Source: Canna indica
Taxonomy: Eukaryota > Streptophyta > Magnoliopsida > Zingiberales > Cannaceae
DNA: 64,000 nucleotides
Assembly: GCA_034359265.1 (NCBI GenBank)
Contig: CP136892.1
Coordinates: 9,844,501 to 9,908,500 of the forward strand
Direction: 5' to 3'
In this document: positions 10,648 to 22,049 of the stretch, one piece after another
Layout of the letters: the number at the start of each line of letters is the position of its first letter
Numbering within the stretch: the first letter of the stretch is position 1
Notes under the pieces: model-generated
The model's input: the letters and a program-made list of their open reading frames with translations, nothing else
Told to the model about the DNA's origin: nothing
Databases searched by the model: none
Program-made: the position numbers and the translations under genes

Positions 10648-10735
10648 AGAAGAAGGAGGGTGAGAGAGAGTTGGGACCCAATTAATTAAAAAACCATATT
10701 AAAATGCAATCTTACATGTATCCAACTGAGGTAGC
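10648..10735 (-). repeat. Right inverted repeat of the composite element
   Basis: This is the reverse complement of 2599-2688, including TGGGACCCAATTAATTAA and the CAACTGAGGTAGC end. The inserted block ends about here and ULP1-like sequence resumes. Confidence 0.65.
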
Positions 10736-10766
10736 GACTGGGAAGATTTAAATTGTTTTTGGATAT

Positions 10767-11272
10767 ATGTTCATGCTTATCTGCAGCAGCAACCTGAGGT
10801 ACAATGATCCGATGAATGATCGCGGAGGCCACTGGCATCTCTTGGTCATTGATGTTCCAAATAAAATATTTATGCACTATAATTTTCGCTTCCATCGTAT
10901 GTATCGGCCAATAAAGATTTTGAAGATGGACCAAGTATTATTTGATTTTCATTAGTTAGCTTTCTTGAATACTATATTGACCAATTATATTAATGTCGAT
11001 GTAATGCAACTTAATTAAAAATATGTCAACGGCCGAACTATAACTAATTTGCCCTCACTTGGGCTATGTATTTCAAGAAGATGGATGGACAATGACCAGA
11101 GCCAGATGCCCTCTACAAGAAGGAAGTATGGACTGCGGAATTTTTTGCGATGAAATACTTTGAGTACTTAGTAAATGATGCTGATTTAATTTTCTCACAA
11201 GACGGTATGCCAAGATTTCATATCCTATGTGCATCAGATTTTTTGATTGAGTACCGTTTGAATGATGGATGT
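10767..11272 (+). pseudogene. ULP1/C48 cysteine protease, catalytic half
   Basis: This continues the gene begun at 2102. The segment NDRGGHWHLLVIDVPNK (about 10,812-10,862) carries the catalytic His region of C48 (SUMO protease-like) enzymes. After a probable intron, CPLQEGSMDCGIF (about 11,110-11,140) carries the nucleophile Cys in the usual DCGIF setting. The frame then slips in a run of six T at about 11,132-11,139 and continues as AMKYFEYLVNDADLIF, as expected downstream of the Cys. The gene is therefore broken twice, by the 8.3 kb insertion and by this one-base slip. Confidence 0.6.
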
Positions 11273-11350
11273 AAGTCAAAATATGTTAATGTGTACAGTG
11301 AACAATATTTGTAAATAACATTGATATTTGTAAACTAGAACTTCGTTGAA

Positions 11351-12866
11351 GGGGAGTTTGATTGCCCGCAAGTGTAAATACTGCAAAAAGTATTTGCATA
11401 CAAAAGCAAATGTCCGCGAATAAAATTTGCAATATATTATTTGCTTGCCTATAACTAGAGTTGCAACTTCTATTTGGCTCGGTCCGATAGCCCGACACAA
11501 TAAATCGTGATTGGACCGTCTGTTATCGTACCCAGACTATTATTGGGCCGACAAAATAAGGTCATACTAGGGGTGGTAGTTTTCGGCCCGACCCGACACG
11601 AAAAAATCGAGTTCATGTCGGGTCTTATCGTGCTGAGGTCATTATCGGGTTGGTCTGATAAGGCCCGCTCCCTTATCGTGTCGGGTCGGACCAAGTGTTA
11701 TCGGGCCAGCCTGACACGATAGCCCGATAAACAGTTCGATTGGGTATTAATAGGTTCAAAACCCATTAGTTATAGTTTAAAATTATTATTATTATTCATG
11801 TTATCGAGCTAAACGGGTCGAACCGTGTTGGCCCGTTATTTTTCGTGTCATGTCAAGCCGATAATTCCATGCCTGAATTTTTTTTCAGGCCGGCCCAGGC
11901 ACGATTTTTTTTTGTCGGGCCAGCCCGACACGATTTGCCAAGCCTAGGTTTTACTGGACTTATCGGACCAACACAGTTTAGGCCGGATCCCGACCTGATA
12001 GCCCAATAATAATTTTATTCATTATCGAGAATACCGAGCTAGCGGGCCCGAATTGGTCTGACAACTCGATGTGGGCCCAATAACTTGGTTCCAATGGCCC
12101 GATTCGGGCTCGATAGCCCAATTTTGTGTTTTTTTGTTATTGTGCTAATGAACCTCGCTAGCCCGTTTATTGTTCGTGTCGTACTGGGGTTAGGGGTCCC
12201 GAGCCCGAACTTTTATTGGGTCGAGCATAATTTTTGTTCGGGTCGGGCCAGCTCAGCTTGATATCTTCTGCAAAGATGAATTGCCGGTTTCAATAAGAGT
12301 TCAACGAAATTTAGAAGCAATAATAAGCAAATAGAGGCATAAGGATAAATCTATCATTTTACCCAACAATAATTCATCGACTATAATGAAATTGATCCAA
12401 CCCAGAATCATATTATTTTATACTCTAAATCACCATTTAGTTTAGTAAAATATTACTTTATATTATTAAATTATTTATCAAAATAAATTAATATTTTTTA
12501 ATTATTGTATAAAATTGAAAAATATAAAAAAATCTATCAAACAACAAGTCTAAAATCTGACACTACAATCACGTTCAGCATACAAAAATCTATAAGTTTG
12601 GTGTTTATCTCATCTCCATCCGATGACTCTAAGTCACCCAAATTAATTATTTTTTAATACTTAAATTATTGCATTTGCAACTCGTAATCTTGTATTGCGT
12701 AATTTTTGGCTGCAATTACTTTTACAGCCTAGAAATAATATTAAAAACACAACTTGTAAATACTAAATGCTGCAAAATATTTTTGTAGCCAACCAAGCAA
12801 ATTGATTTGTTTATTTGTTGCAAGTAGAGTTACAGCATTTACATTTGCGGACAACCAAATGCCTCC
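11351..12866. mobile_element. Inverted-repeat element, first copy (with nested hAT)
   Basis: The left end is GGGGAGTTTGATTGCCCGC and the right end ACAACCAAATGCCTCC. The internal sequence, for example ACTCTAAATCACCATTTAG and CATCTCCATCCGATGACTC, is shared with 49,711-50,532, which has the same kind of ends. There is no coding capacity. This copy is enlarged by an hAT-type element at 11,568-11,946 and by diverged GGCCCGAC-rich sequence around it. Target duplication is not clear, so the superfamily is open. Confidence 0.65.
11568..11946. mobile_element. hAT-type non-autonomous element
   Basis: Its ends are TAGGGGTGG at the left and TTTGCCAAGCCTA at the right. It is flanked by GGTCATAC and GGTTTTAC, an 8-bp duplication with 6 of 8 bases matching. 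The interior consists of GGCCCGACACGA-like motifs in both orientations and no ORF of its own. Confidence 0.7.
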
Positions 12867-14960
12867 TAAGTAAATTAGAATTTTTGTGATTTATTTTGCT
12901 TTGAGACTTGAGTAAATTATCCAAAACGAGACTTTATGTGATTTTGCTTCATGATTTTAGATTTTTTTGTGATTTTTTGGTGTTTTTAGAAGACAATTCC
13001 AAGCTGATATGGGTTATTTAAATAGTTTGAGTGTAACTGTTTAAATGACTTAAACTTTTTTGATATGACACTTGTTCACACTTAATTTGTAATACCCGCG
13101 AAAAAACTTAATTAATTTTATTTTGGCTTCAACAGGAAGTTGGGATGCGGGTCGAAGTGAGTCGGGGAGATTACCGGACGTCGCGGTCGGAGATACGATT
13201 CATGCGCAAATTAATTTAAGTTTAATAGGTTGTTTCTAGTCTTGCTTTGTTTAGTAAGGTCCGGTGATGTTTTGGTGTGGTTCGATAGAGCTTTGGGTTC
13301 GATTTGGGTGCGAACTAAAGTAAGAGGGCATTACGATCTTTGGACATTAAGTGTAACCTGATATTAAATACCTAGGCTTGAGAGAGAGGCTAGTTTTGGG
13401 ACTTGATGGCACACGCATCCCTAAGAGGAGTCGCACACTTGGAGAGGGAGGAAGAGTAATCTTGGCAGATCGTTCTTTCAGCGATTAACTTCATCAAACT
13501 TCGCGATTGAGGAGCATCCGTGGTCGGATCTTGTTGAAATTTGTTCAGTAAGTTTTAGACTTCATGTTTTAGATTTGGATTGGTGGAGATTGTCTTTTGA
13601 CGGCATAATTTGTGACTATGACAAAAAAAAAACTGAAGCATTGTTCTTGGTTTCCTTCATCAGATTCCTACGGCGTCAAGTTTTATCCAATCAAGTGATC
13701 AGGACACCATCTAGGGTCTGATCGGACGGAATTTTTGTGAGCATGTCTGAGACTCCTTGTTTCTTCATATGAACGATGGATATCTGATTTGGACGGTTTG
13801 TTTTAGGGATGAACTAGGAGGAAGAAGGGGTGACACCTTGAAGAACAAGATCTGGCGCGAGAGATAGATGTTCGTCGGAGACCGTCAGATTCCTCTCCTC
13901 AAGGGCTATGAATCGAGGTGAGTGGTTTGGACCCTTGTTCATAGGATTCTCCCCATGCTTAGCTGCCCCTTTCTTGATGAAAGTTTTGATGAAATTCTTT
14001 TCTGATTGAATTGTCGGTTGATTCGGGAGGGGAATTGGTACCCTTATGTAGGGGTTATGGTGCAACAGCCCTAGAGATTATCTCTAAACCTTTAGGGCCG
14101 GCCGAACCTTGTAATATGGAAGTATGATAGAAAAATTTTGGTTTTGGTTTGCTAGCGATGTGAAATTTTGAATTCTCTTGGTGTTTAAAGAAGTGATCAT
14201 CCTTAAATTTCGGTGAATCGAATGGAGGTGTAGGGTAAGGAAGGGTCGGCCATTATGTTGTAGGATTTTTGGATGTGTTTTCGAGACATGGATCAAGTAG
14301 AATTTTATACTTGTTGGAGTTCCCTATTATTCTAAATTTTTGCATGATTTATATTATATGTAAGTGATGATATGATGATATATTGGGACAAGGAATAGGG
14401 GGCTTCCCTATGATGGTAGGGTTGAGTTAATGGTCATATTATCAGGTTTGGTTGAGCCCCGAAGTAGGTTGATGAACGGGAAGCATCGGTGTATCTCACT
14501 GCTGGGAGGAAGTAACCTCTAGAGCCACACGGCTTTATCCTAAGGTTTAGAATAGAGGTTAGAGCCGACCCTATGCTTAGGGTTGACCTCTGGAACATAT
14601 GATTAATTGAGATTTGTAGAAGTGAAATTCCAGATTTAATTGTGCATTTATGTGTGTTACAATTCAGATTTATAGAACCGGATTTCGGGTTTAATTGAGC
14701 AATTAAGTATGTTAGAATTTAGATTTATGGAAGCTGAAATTTCAAATTTAATTGTGTTAGAATTCATATATATAGAACTGATATTTTAGATTTAATTGTG
14801 CATTGATGTATGTGAGAATTCGAATTGTTGATTCTATAAATTTCAGATTTAATATGCATATATACATGCTGAAATTCAGATCAATAGGTGCTATAAATTT
14901 TTGAATCTAGATGATAAATTTCAAATTTATTCATACTTAAGTTGGTGCTCGTATTGGGTA
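12867..14960. other. Non-coding sequence, possible old LTR element
   Basis: No credible gene is present. A TGTAATACCCGCG motif at about 13,088 looks like the start of an LTR. The following sequence has the GC-rich leader-like texture of plant LTR elements, but I found no matching second LTR. The Gypsy element at 14,961 is inserted into it, and the sequence after that element (24,931-25,205) is likely its continuation. Confidence 0.4.
14613..14825. repeat. Diverged ~55-bp tandem repeat, four copies
   Basis: Units start GATTTGTAGAAG, GATTTATAGAACC, GATTTATGGAAG and TATATATAGAACTG. Each carries an AGATTTAATTGTGCA-like core and ends near TTAGAATTC. Unit length is 45-56 bp. Confidence 0.65.
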
Positions 14961-15434
14961 TTGTTCGTGCTTGAGGATCAGAGTAGTCTGGTTTGGCGTG
15001 GTGCCTCATCTTGTCAGGTGCAACTCCAGCGTAGGACCTGCAAAAGACACTCTGACGCTCAAGTTAGTGAGATTCCAATGTAGAGGTAATGGAATTGGAA
15101 TTTAGGTTACATGAGACATGTTATGTCTGTATTTATTGCTAGTGGAGGTGATGATGCTGCCCGATAATCTCGCGAGAATATTGCTCAGAGTGGGTCGAGA
15201 CTGCTCCCAGAGATAGAGGGCTCGTAATGGTGTATCCCTTGTGATAAGGAATGATGTGGATGTCCTTGTATGGCCGGGTGGAGCCCTGAGTGGAGCCATT
15301 TGGTTTGGCTCGAGTCAGGTTCAGGAATATGGCCGGGTGGAGCCCTCGGGCGGAGCCGTTTGGTTTGGCTCGATTTGGTTTATAGGGCACTGCTTGGTCT
15401 AATTCGATCGGACCCAATAGTAGTAGTCCAGTCA
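14961..15434 (-). repeat. Gypsy LTR, downstream copy
   Basis: In the minus direction it begins TGACTGGACTACT and ends GCACGAACA. It aligns along its length with 24,479-24,930. Shared landmarks are GAGGATCAGAGTAGTCTGG, GGTTACATGAG and GGAGCCCTGAG or close variants. Confidence 0.85.
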
Positions 15435-15557
15435 ACATCCCCTGAGCTCGGTTGGAGTTTGGAGGACTACGTGACGAGCTCTAAGTAGAGTTGGCTTTAC
15501 GACTTTGGCTTTCTTGCGGCTTTGATGAATTTCTAGAAGTATTTTTGCTGCGTTGTG

Positions 15558-15800
15558 CCTAGTTACCATAGAGGTCGAACTATGTCAAGTGACCATAGAA
15601 GTTGAGTTGTATCAAGTGACCAGGGAGGCCGAGCTGTGTCAAGTGATCATAGAGGCTGAGTTGTATCAAGCGACTAGGGAGGTCAAGCTGTGTTAAGTGA
15701 CCATAGAGGTCGAGCTGAATCAAGTGACCAGGGAGGTCGAACTGTGTCAAGTGACAATAGAGGCCCAGCTGTATCAAGCAACTAGGGAGGCCGACCTCGG
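15558..15800. repeat. 27-bp tandem repeat, nine copies, 54-bp dimers
   Basis: Units such as TCAAGTGACCATAGAAGTTG alternate with units of the TCAAGTGACCAGGGAGG type, so odd and even units match best and the true period is 54 bp. On the minus strand the repeat stays open and encodes 9-residue units of the type HLIQLDLYG and HLTQLDLPS. It sits just inside the left LTR of the Gypsy element. Confidence 0.85.
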
Positions 15801-16794
15801 CCCGCGGGTTGGTGTGTGGCAACCTTGTCTTGACTTGAAGTGAATCATATCGATATATTTTTATCGTGTCATTTTTGCCTCTTTTCGACTTCTGCGCCTA
15901 GCATGGCAGCTCGGTAATGGGGATCTCTTCCTCTTGCGTGGCAGCTTTTGATTGGCGTGTCTCCTTGTTTTGGAGTAATCATGGTAGGGGAAGTGTTCAC
16001 ACGGACCCTTGCAGTTTTCTAGGAAACCACCGTTTTGGCACGTTTGGACGGTTGAGATTTGCTCTTGGTGTGATCGTTGGCCGTTCAATGAGGGGTTTAT
16101 TGCCCGTATGCCTATAAAATGATTTCCTCCTTTTCGTTTTTGAACTTTTGCTCGTGTTTCTAGTGATTGGTGCTTTGAAGGTTCTCTTCGACGATGACTT
16201 CGTGGGCTGCTTGTGTGACTGTTGTCGTCTTCCTCCCTCCTTCAGTGAGTTTTCTAATGCCCTATTTTAGCTTTTGTAGGTCCTTCCTTAGATCCGTAGG
16301 TTTGTACTGGTCCCCGTTCTAGGGTTTTTGCAATTTTTATTGAACCGATGGCAAAGAGAAGTGTCGTCGTGAAATCAGAGTTTGGGACGCCAGGAAAAGA
16401 CCCGAATTTCTACTCCTGTACTCAAGAGGATGTAAAAATCATAGGGTTTGGTGATGACCGACCTGGATAGCATTATGTCCTTCCAAGATAGAGTATCCAT
16501 TGCCTGTGAGGGTGCTAAGGAGGACTACGAATGTGTTACATGCTCGCTATCGGATCGAGTGTATCATCGCACCGACTTAGCATTCGTCTTTATGTACCAG
16601 AGTTTCTTTGACGAGTTAGGGGTTTGTCTCCCTTTCACCGACTTTGAGCATAGTGTTCTAAATTTGGTGAATGTTGCTCCCACTCAGTTGCACCCGAACA
16701 GTTGGGGGCTTGTCCGGTGTTTTGAAATTGTACTGGAGTGTCTCGATATTAAGCCTTCCTAGCACAATAACTTCCTTTCCCGGGCTGGTAGAGT

Positions 16795-19203
16795 CGTGCT
16801 AATCAACTTGGTTTTAAATTCAATCCATTCCATTCTATGGCTATGTCTTGGTTCTCTACTAGTGACATTAGCAAAACTGAAAGCATAATTAGAAAATTCC
16901 TTTGTCTTCATCCAAGGATAAAAGCGGTTTGCACCTTTTAAGTTGGGACACCATTACTCAACCAAAAAGACTGGGGGATAGGCATTCACTACATTCTAAA
17001 GGCTTGGCCCTCCAGGCAAAGCGCATGTTTGCTTACCTTAATGGCAATTCAACTCCGTGGGTTAATTTGGTTTCTACCAAGTATAAAAATCCAAAGGTTG
17101 TTTACACTATTGATAAGAAATGTTCTTGGAGCTGGTGTCTTTTCCGAAAATCTTTTTCCTTGCTTTTTCCTGGTTATTTAAAATTAGTTAACTCTGGTGC
17201 CAACTCTTTTGTAATATTGGATAATTGGCCGCTTGATCTACCTTTTTGCCTTAAACCTTCTTTTTTGAATATGGATTTACTTTTTTGAGTAAGGGGACAT
17301 TTGTATGCAGTAGTGAAATGAGTAAGGGCACAGTTGTATGCAACAAAACTATAAAAACAAGCATTTACCTCAAAATTCAGATAAAGCAGAAGGAAGCTGA
17401 AAGATATAAAATACAAGGCTCGAGAATGTCAATCACAGACAATTAATTAGCTCAAGCAAGATCATAAAAATTGGATGTCATGAGTATTTACTACAAAATT
17501 CAGACAAAGCAGACAGTAGATCGTTGAGCTCAGAAAATTTTTCGAGGTGGTTGCCAAAGTAGACAAAGCAAACGAGACGTAGTTGCTAACATACCAATCA
17601 CAGATGCAGGGGGCGTCGGCGAGGCATTGGGGGAAGAAGTCAGGGGCGTCGAGGAGTCGAGGGCTCGGGGGAAGCAGTTGCAAGGGGAGCGGCGAGCAGG
17701 AGTGGAGAGCTCGGGGGATTTGAGGGCTCGGGAAAGAAGTCGAGCAAGAGGCGAGGACTCGAGGGAAGCAGTTCCAGGGGGAGCGTCGAGCAGGAAGAGT
17801 CGAGCTGTCGAGGGTTCGGGAAAGAGAAGTCGGTGTCGCGCGAGGGTTCGAGGAGTCAGAATGTAAACAAATCCCTTACTTGCAGGCTGTAAGCAAGTGT
17901 TGCAAGCCTTTGGGCCTGCAACCGATTTTGCAGCCTGCAAATGTGAAATGCTGCAATTGGCTCAATTGCAGGCAACCAAACAAGCAAGGGTTATAGATGC
18001 TACAAATGAGATGCCTGCAAGTCCAATTGCAGGCAACCAAACAACCCCTTAGTACATCTGTGAATGTTGATGTTTGCCGGTGAATCCTAATTATGATAAA
18101 TTTATTTGAAAGAGGATCTCTGGGGGTAATGTTACCACCAAGTCTACCTACACTTTTATTAGAAGCCATGTGCCATCAAGTGAGCCTTTAGATATTTGTT
18201 GGAATGCCCTTTGGAAAATTAATATCGCGCCTAAGGTTAAACTTTTTTGCTGGAAATTTTTCCATCTACGACTTCCAACTAGGTCTAGATTAGCTTCACT
18301 TGGCCTGAATGTTGTCAACTCTTGTCTGCTCTGCCACTGTTCTCCCGAAACTATTTTTCACTTATTTTTGCAATGCCCTTTTGCCTTAAGCATTTGGAAC
18401 CTTCTTCATTGCAAAACTGGAGTTAATCTTTACCCTCCCCTGTTTAGGACCCCGGACTGTGGTTTTTCTCTCACCACCCAAACTTTAAAGGAGATGCTTA
18501 CCGACAGGTTCTACTTGCTAATGGATGTTGGTACATCTGGCACACTAGAAATTTATTGGTGTACGAGGTTAGGCAGCCTACCCTCTACCCCCGGTGACTC
18601 AGATTATTTCTTTTACCGAAACTTACTTAAGTAAATCTAGGCCCGAGGGAATTTCATTACCAAATTCTTCCTATATTAAATGAGCTCCTCCACCAATCGG
18701 CATACTTAAGAGCTGCATCTTTTTTGGAATTAGCAGGTGGCATTGGATTTGTTATTAGATCCTCTAAAGGACTTTGCTCCACTGTTGTGAGTTCTTACTT
18801 GGAAGGTAGCACAGCTCTTTTTTTGGAAGCATTGGCAATAAAATATTACCTTCTTTTTGCCTTGGAACAATCCCTCTTGCATTTTCAAGTGGAGATTCAT
18901 TCTAAGATTTTGGTAGATACATTGACCAACAATGTCACATTCCGTGGGAAATTAGTTATGTGGTTGCGGACATTTCTTATCTTGTTTCTCAATGTAATTT
19001 TGTAAATTTCATTTTTTGTTATTTTGAGGCGAACAAAGATGCTCATTGGGAAACAAATAGGGCGCGACCTTTTTAGCCTTTTGATGTTATGATTTCGTCC
19101 TCAATTCGTCCTCCCGAATTAGAGAAAATCATGTACTGTAACCTTTTTGGCCCTAGTTCTGATCAGGTTTTAATATAGTCGCTTATTTTTTATTAAAAAA
19201 AAA
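16795..19203 (+). mobile_element. LINE (L1-type, RNase H-bearing), 5'-truncated
   Basis: From 16,902 a frame reads a plant LINE reverse-transcriptase C-terminal part (KRLGD, GLALQAKRMFAYLNG). From 18,125-18,420 comes the zf-RVT region with CWNALWKINIAPKVKLFCWK and a C-x2-C, H-x4-C cluster (CLLCHCSPETIFHLFLQC). Bases 18,724-19,005 look like a plant-type RNase H domain (GGIGFVIRSSKGL). It ends in an A-run at about 19,194-19,203. It is inserted in the antisense ORF of the Gypsy element and is itself split at 17,290-18,051. Confidence 0.75.
17290..18051. mobile_element. Inverted-repeat element inside the LINE
   Basis: The left end is TAAGGGGACATTTGTATGCAG and the right end GCAACCAAACAACCCCTTA, which are inverted matches of each other. 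LINE coding sequence stops at the left edge and resumes at the right edge. The interior is GC-rich with (GAGGA)-like repeats and short ORFs that look like chance frames. The ends resemble those of the elements at 49,711 and 57,401. Confidence 0.65.
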
Positions 19204-20989
19204 GTCGAGCCTCTACCTTTTCCAAGCAAAAGGGGCATAAAAAGGACTAAGAGTGTCTTTCAATGCCATCCATGGGAGGAAGCTCTCTACCTTGTACAAG
19301 AGTTCGTATAAAGATTTCAAAACCCATTATTTTAGGGTTAGGTCCCAAGAGGGCCTTTGGCCTTTCTTTATGGAGGAGCAATTCTACACAAAGAGGTTTT
19401 CTTTGTCTTAGATATCAAAGCCCCGTTATGTTCAGGATTTTGAGGATGAAGGTGTTCCCCTTGAGGACAAGGTTATGGTTGTCTTTTTGTCACAGAATTG
19501 TCCTTCTATCCCTCTCACTCTGCAGGAGATACTTGAGTGGAGTCATGATAAGTCCTCGGTTCTAGAATACATAGGTAGGTTTGTAGTATGGGGTATTCAA
19601 TACTTCCTTCACTTGGAAAATACTCACTTGCCTCCTTTTGGTTCGTAGAGGAAGAATGTCTTCGATGTTGAAAGCTCCAAGCGCTCGCACGCAATTGGCG
19701 GAGATAAAGGAGAGTGACCAGAGCTGTAAGGAGAAGACTCCCTTGGTAGAGAGCTTACTGAAATCTGTGAAGTCTCGGGCTCCGAGGTCTTCAATACCTC
19801 CTGCCCTGGAGGTGGTCGAACGGTTCATGCCTTCAGACTCTTCGATCCCCCCTAGATCTCCTTTGAGATAGCGAAAGAGAGTTAGGGGTGCTGGTGAGGG
19901 TCCAAGCCCTCAAACAATTGTACTCCCAGCACGGGGTGATGCTGATGTGCCCACGATGGTGACAGGAAGTCGCCCGTCGGCATCTCTGCAACCAGCTGCA
20001 CCTTTTGGAGGTGGCAAGCGTGTTCACCTTAGTGCCCAAGTGGAGTTCCTTGAAGGGGAGGGTCCATGGGAGTTTTATCATACCCATCTTTTCGGCCTGA
20101 CAAATGGACTAAGGAGCTTTTTGTCAAGGGCGTCAAAGGCCTATTCTCGCGAGGTCAAGCCACTGAAGAAAGCCCTAGAGTCCAAGACAAGTGAGATTGA
20201 TCATTTGTACGCTCGGGTGAAGGAGGTAGAAAGCCACTCTGCGACTGCAAGGGTGGAGCTAGCTAAGCTTTATAAAGACTTGGCTAAGGCCATGCCAGAG
20301 AGCTCGCCTTTGCAGGCAAAGGTCGAGGCGGCTCGAGCTGAGGTGAACAGATGGAGATCTGTAGCACAAGGTATTGAGGACGAGGTGGGCCGCTTCCATG
20401 ATGTTAACCTTGAGGTGTATGCTGAGGGCTTTCACAAGGCGATCGAGCAAGCTCAGCTTTTTACCCCTGGAGTTGACTTCTCTGGGATTAATCTTTCCAA
20501 GGAAGTAAGGAGTAGCATCTTTGTGGATCTTGAGGCCGAGGAAGAAACTCCCAGCTTTCCTAATGAGACATCATCTTCAATAGTTTCCAAGTGGTGTCCA
20601 CCAGATAGTGGCATTCCGGAGGGGGGAGCTTTCGTCGCGTCAGCCGGGGCTGGGGTGTCTCGTGATTGTTAGAAACTTTAAACTGCTTGTGTGTGTGCTG
20701 TCTAACTGCCTATAACGAATTACTGCCTCTAGAGCGTTTAACTATCAGCCATTTGTGGGTCTACTTTGTGCCTTCGGGCTTTTATTTACACATGTTTTCT
20801 TGGTAGCCTGTGATTTATTTTTTGTTGAAGGGTATTTCCTCATGCTAGTAACATTTAGCCTTTTTGAAGAGAAGTTCTTTTCTTGAGGTTAGGCCTCATA
20901 TAGTGGCGTTTGAGGTTGTCTCAGTGGTTTGAGTAATGCCGATAGGGCCGAGTGGGGGCTGACTATACCGGTATGATGACTGAGAAGTT

Positions 20990-21800
20990 AGGTCAGTTTT
21001 GTGTATGGGTTCTGAAGTCAAGAAAAGCGGCTCTCGGGGGTTGAGGTCCATGCTCGGGGGGTTAAACCGAGCTCGCCGAGGAGCATAAGGCAAGACTACG
21101 CAAGGGGCCATGTAAAGGCTCTGAGGCCGAAAGTAGTAGCGCAATAGCTAATGAGCTAGGTTGGTGAAAATCGAGTCCTGGTCGTGTGAGGGGCTCCAGG
21201 GCCGAGTAATAGTATCTTTGGGGGCCGAAGACCACACTCGGGGGGTTCAAGGCGAGCTCGCTGAGAAGCATAAGGTACGACCGCGCACGAGGGACCGTGT
21301 AAGGGCTTTGAGGCCGAAAGTAGTAGCGCGATGGACAATGAGCTAGGCTGATGAAAACCGAGTCTTGGTCGTGTAAGGGCTCTGAGGGTGGAAGTAGCGG
21401 CTCTGGAGGTTGAGGACCGCACTCGAGGATTCAAGCCTAGCTCACCGTGAAGCGTAAGGCAAGACCACACGCAAGGGGTCGTATGAGCTTTGAGGCCGAA
21501 AGTAGTGGCACGATGGTCGACGAGCCAAGCTAGTGAAAATCGAGTCCTAGTCGTGTAAGGGCTCTGGGGCTAGAAGTTGCGGCTCTAAGGGCCGAGGACC
21601 GCACTCAGGAGTTCAGGCACGAGGGATTATGTAAGGACTCTGAGGCCGAAAGTAGTAGCACGATACCCAACGAACCAATCTGGTGAAAATCAGGTCCTGA
21701 TCGTATAAGGGCTCTGAGGCCGAAAGTAGCGGCTTTGGGGGTCGAAGACTGCACTCGGCGGTTCAAGCCGAGCTCGCCAAGGAGCGTAAGGCAGGATCGC
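20990..21800. repeat. GC-rich tandem array, about 150-187 bp units
   Basis: The motif GAGGCCGAAAGTAGTAG recurs at about 21,123, 21,310, 21,492, 21,642 and 21,716. Intervening blocks such as AAATCGAGTCCTGGTCGTG and GGTTCAAGCCGAGCTCGCC recur in the same order. Unit length drifts and the last unit is partial. Open frames across the array are by-products of the repeat. Confidence 0.75.
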
Positions 21801-22049
21801 GACAAGATGGCCGTAGAATTCATGGGCACACATAGAAAATGCAAGAAATGTGATTTTTATTGAATGCTAAAAGAAAATTGTGTGTATAGGAAAGTGCTAT
21901 GTCTGAGCTTTATTTGTGCATACTGGGGCAATCTGTGTACGACTTGAATTATCATTTGATTTTAAACGCATGGTTGGGGTCGTTTTCACGCGTCTCAACC
22001 TGGGTCTTGTTCGAGGATTCATGTCAGTTGTTTGCCTATGATTGTGGAA

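Larger units (their letters stand above)
2431..10745. mobile_element. Mutator-like composite element carrying host gene pieces
   Basis: This is an inserted block inside a ULP1-like gene. About 90 bp near the left end (2599-2688) is an inverted copy of 10,648-10,735; both contain the core TTAATTAATTGGGTCCCA. The left side has about 165 further bases with no partner on the right, so the right end looks truncated and no target duplication is seen. Inside are SAC51-like exons, a possible receptor-like gene fragment, a duplicated segment of about 220 bp, a Copia element and a small inverted-repeat element. Gene fragments between inverted repeats suggest a Pack-MULE-type element, but the class is inferred. 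Confidence 0.5.
16347..20672 (+). pseudogene. Antisense ORF of the Gypsy element (putative gypsy-type transposon protein)
   Basis: It begins MAKRSVVVKSEFGTPGKDP at 16,347, shifts frame near 16,460 and continues to 16,762 with MYQSFFDELGVCLPFTDFE. The LINE insertion then interrupts it. The same type of protein resumes at about 19,210 and continues through 19,947-20,672, a 241-aa frame with a helical coiled-coil-like segment (residues about 65-155). The first part resembles the plant family called putative gypsy-type transposon proteins, which are often encoded antisense in large non-autonomous Gypsy elements. Function unknown. Frameshifts plus the insertion make it non-functional. Confidence 0.6.

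Noticed and set aside
15558..15800. CRISPR-like regular repeat
   Set aside because: The units abut without spacers and the genome is eukaryotic; it is a simple tandem repeat in a retroelement.
20896..21844. Several overlapping minus-strand ORFs with repeated SALEPLTRPGLDFHQPSS-like text
   Set aside because: They arise from reading the GC-rich tandem array in different frames; unit lengths are not multiples of three and no family matches.
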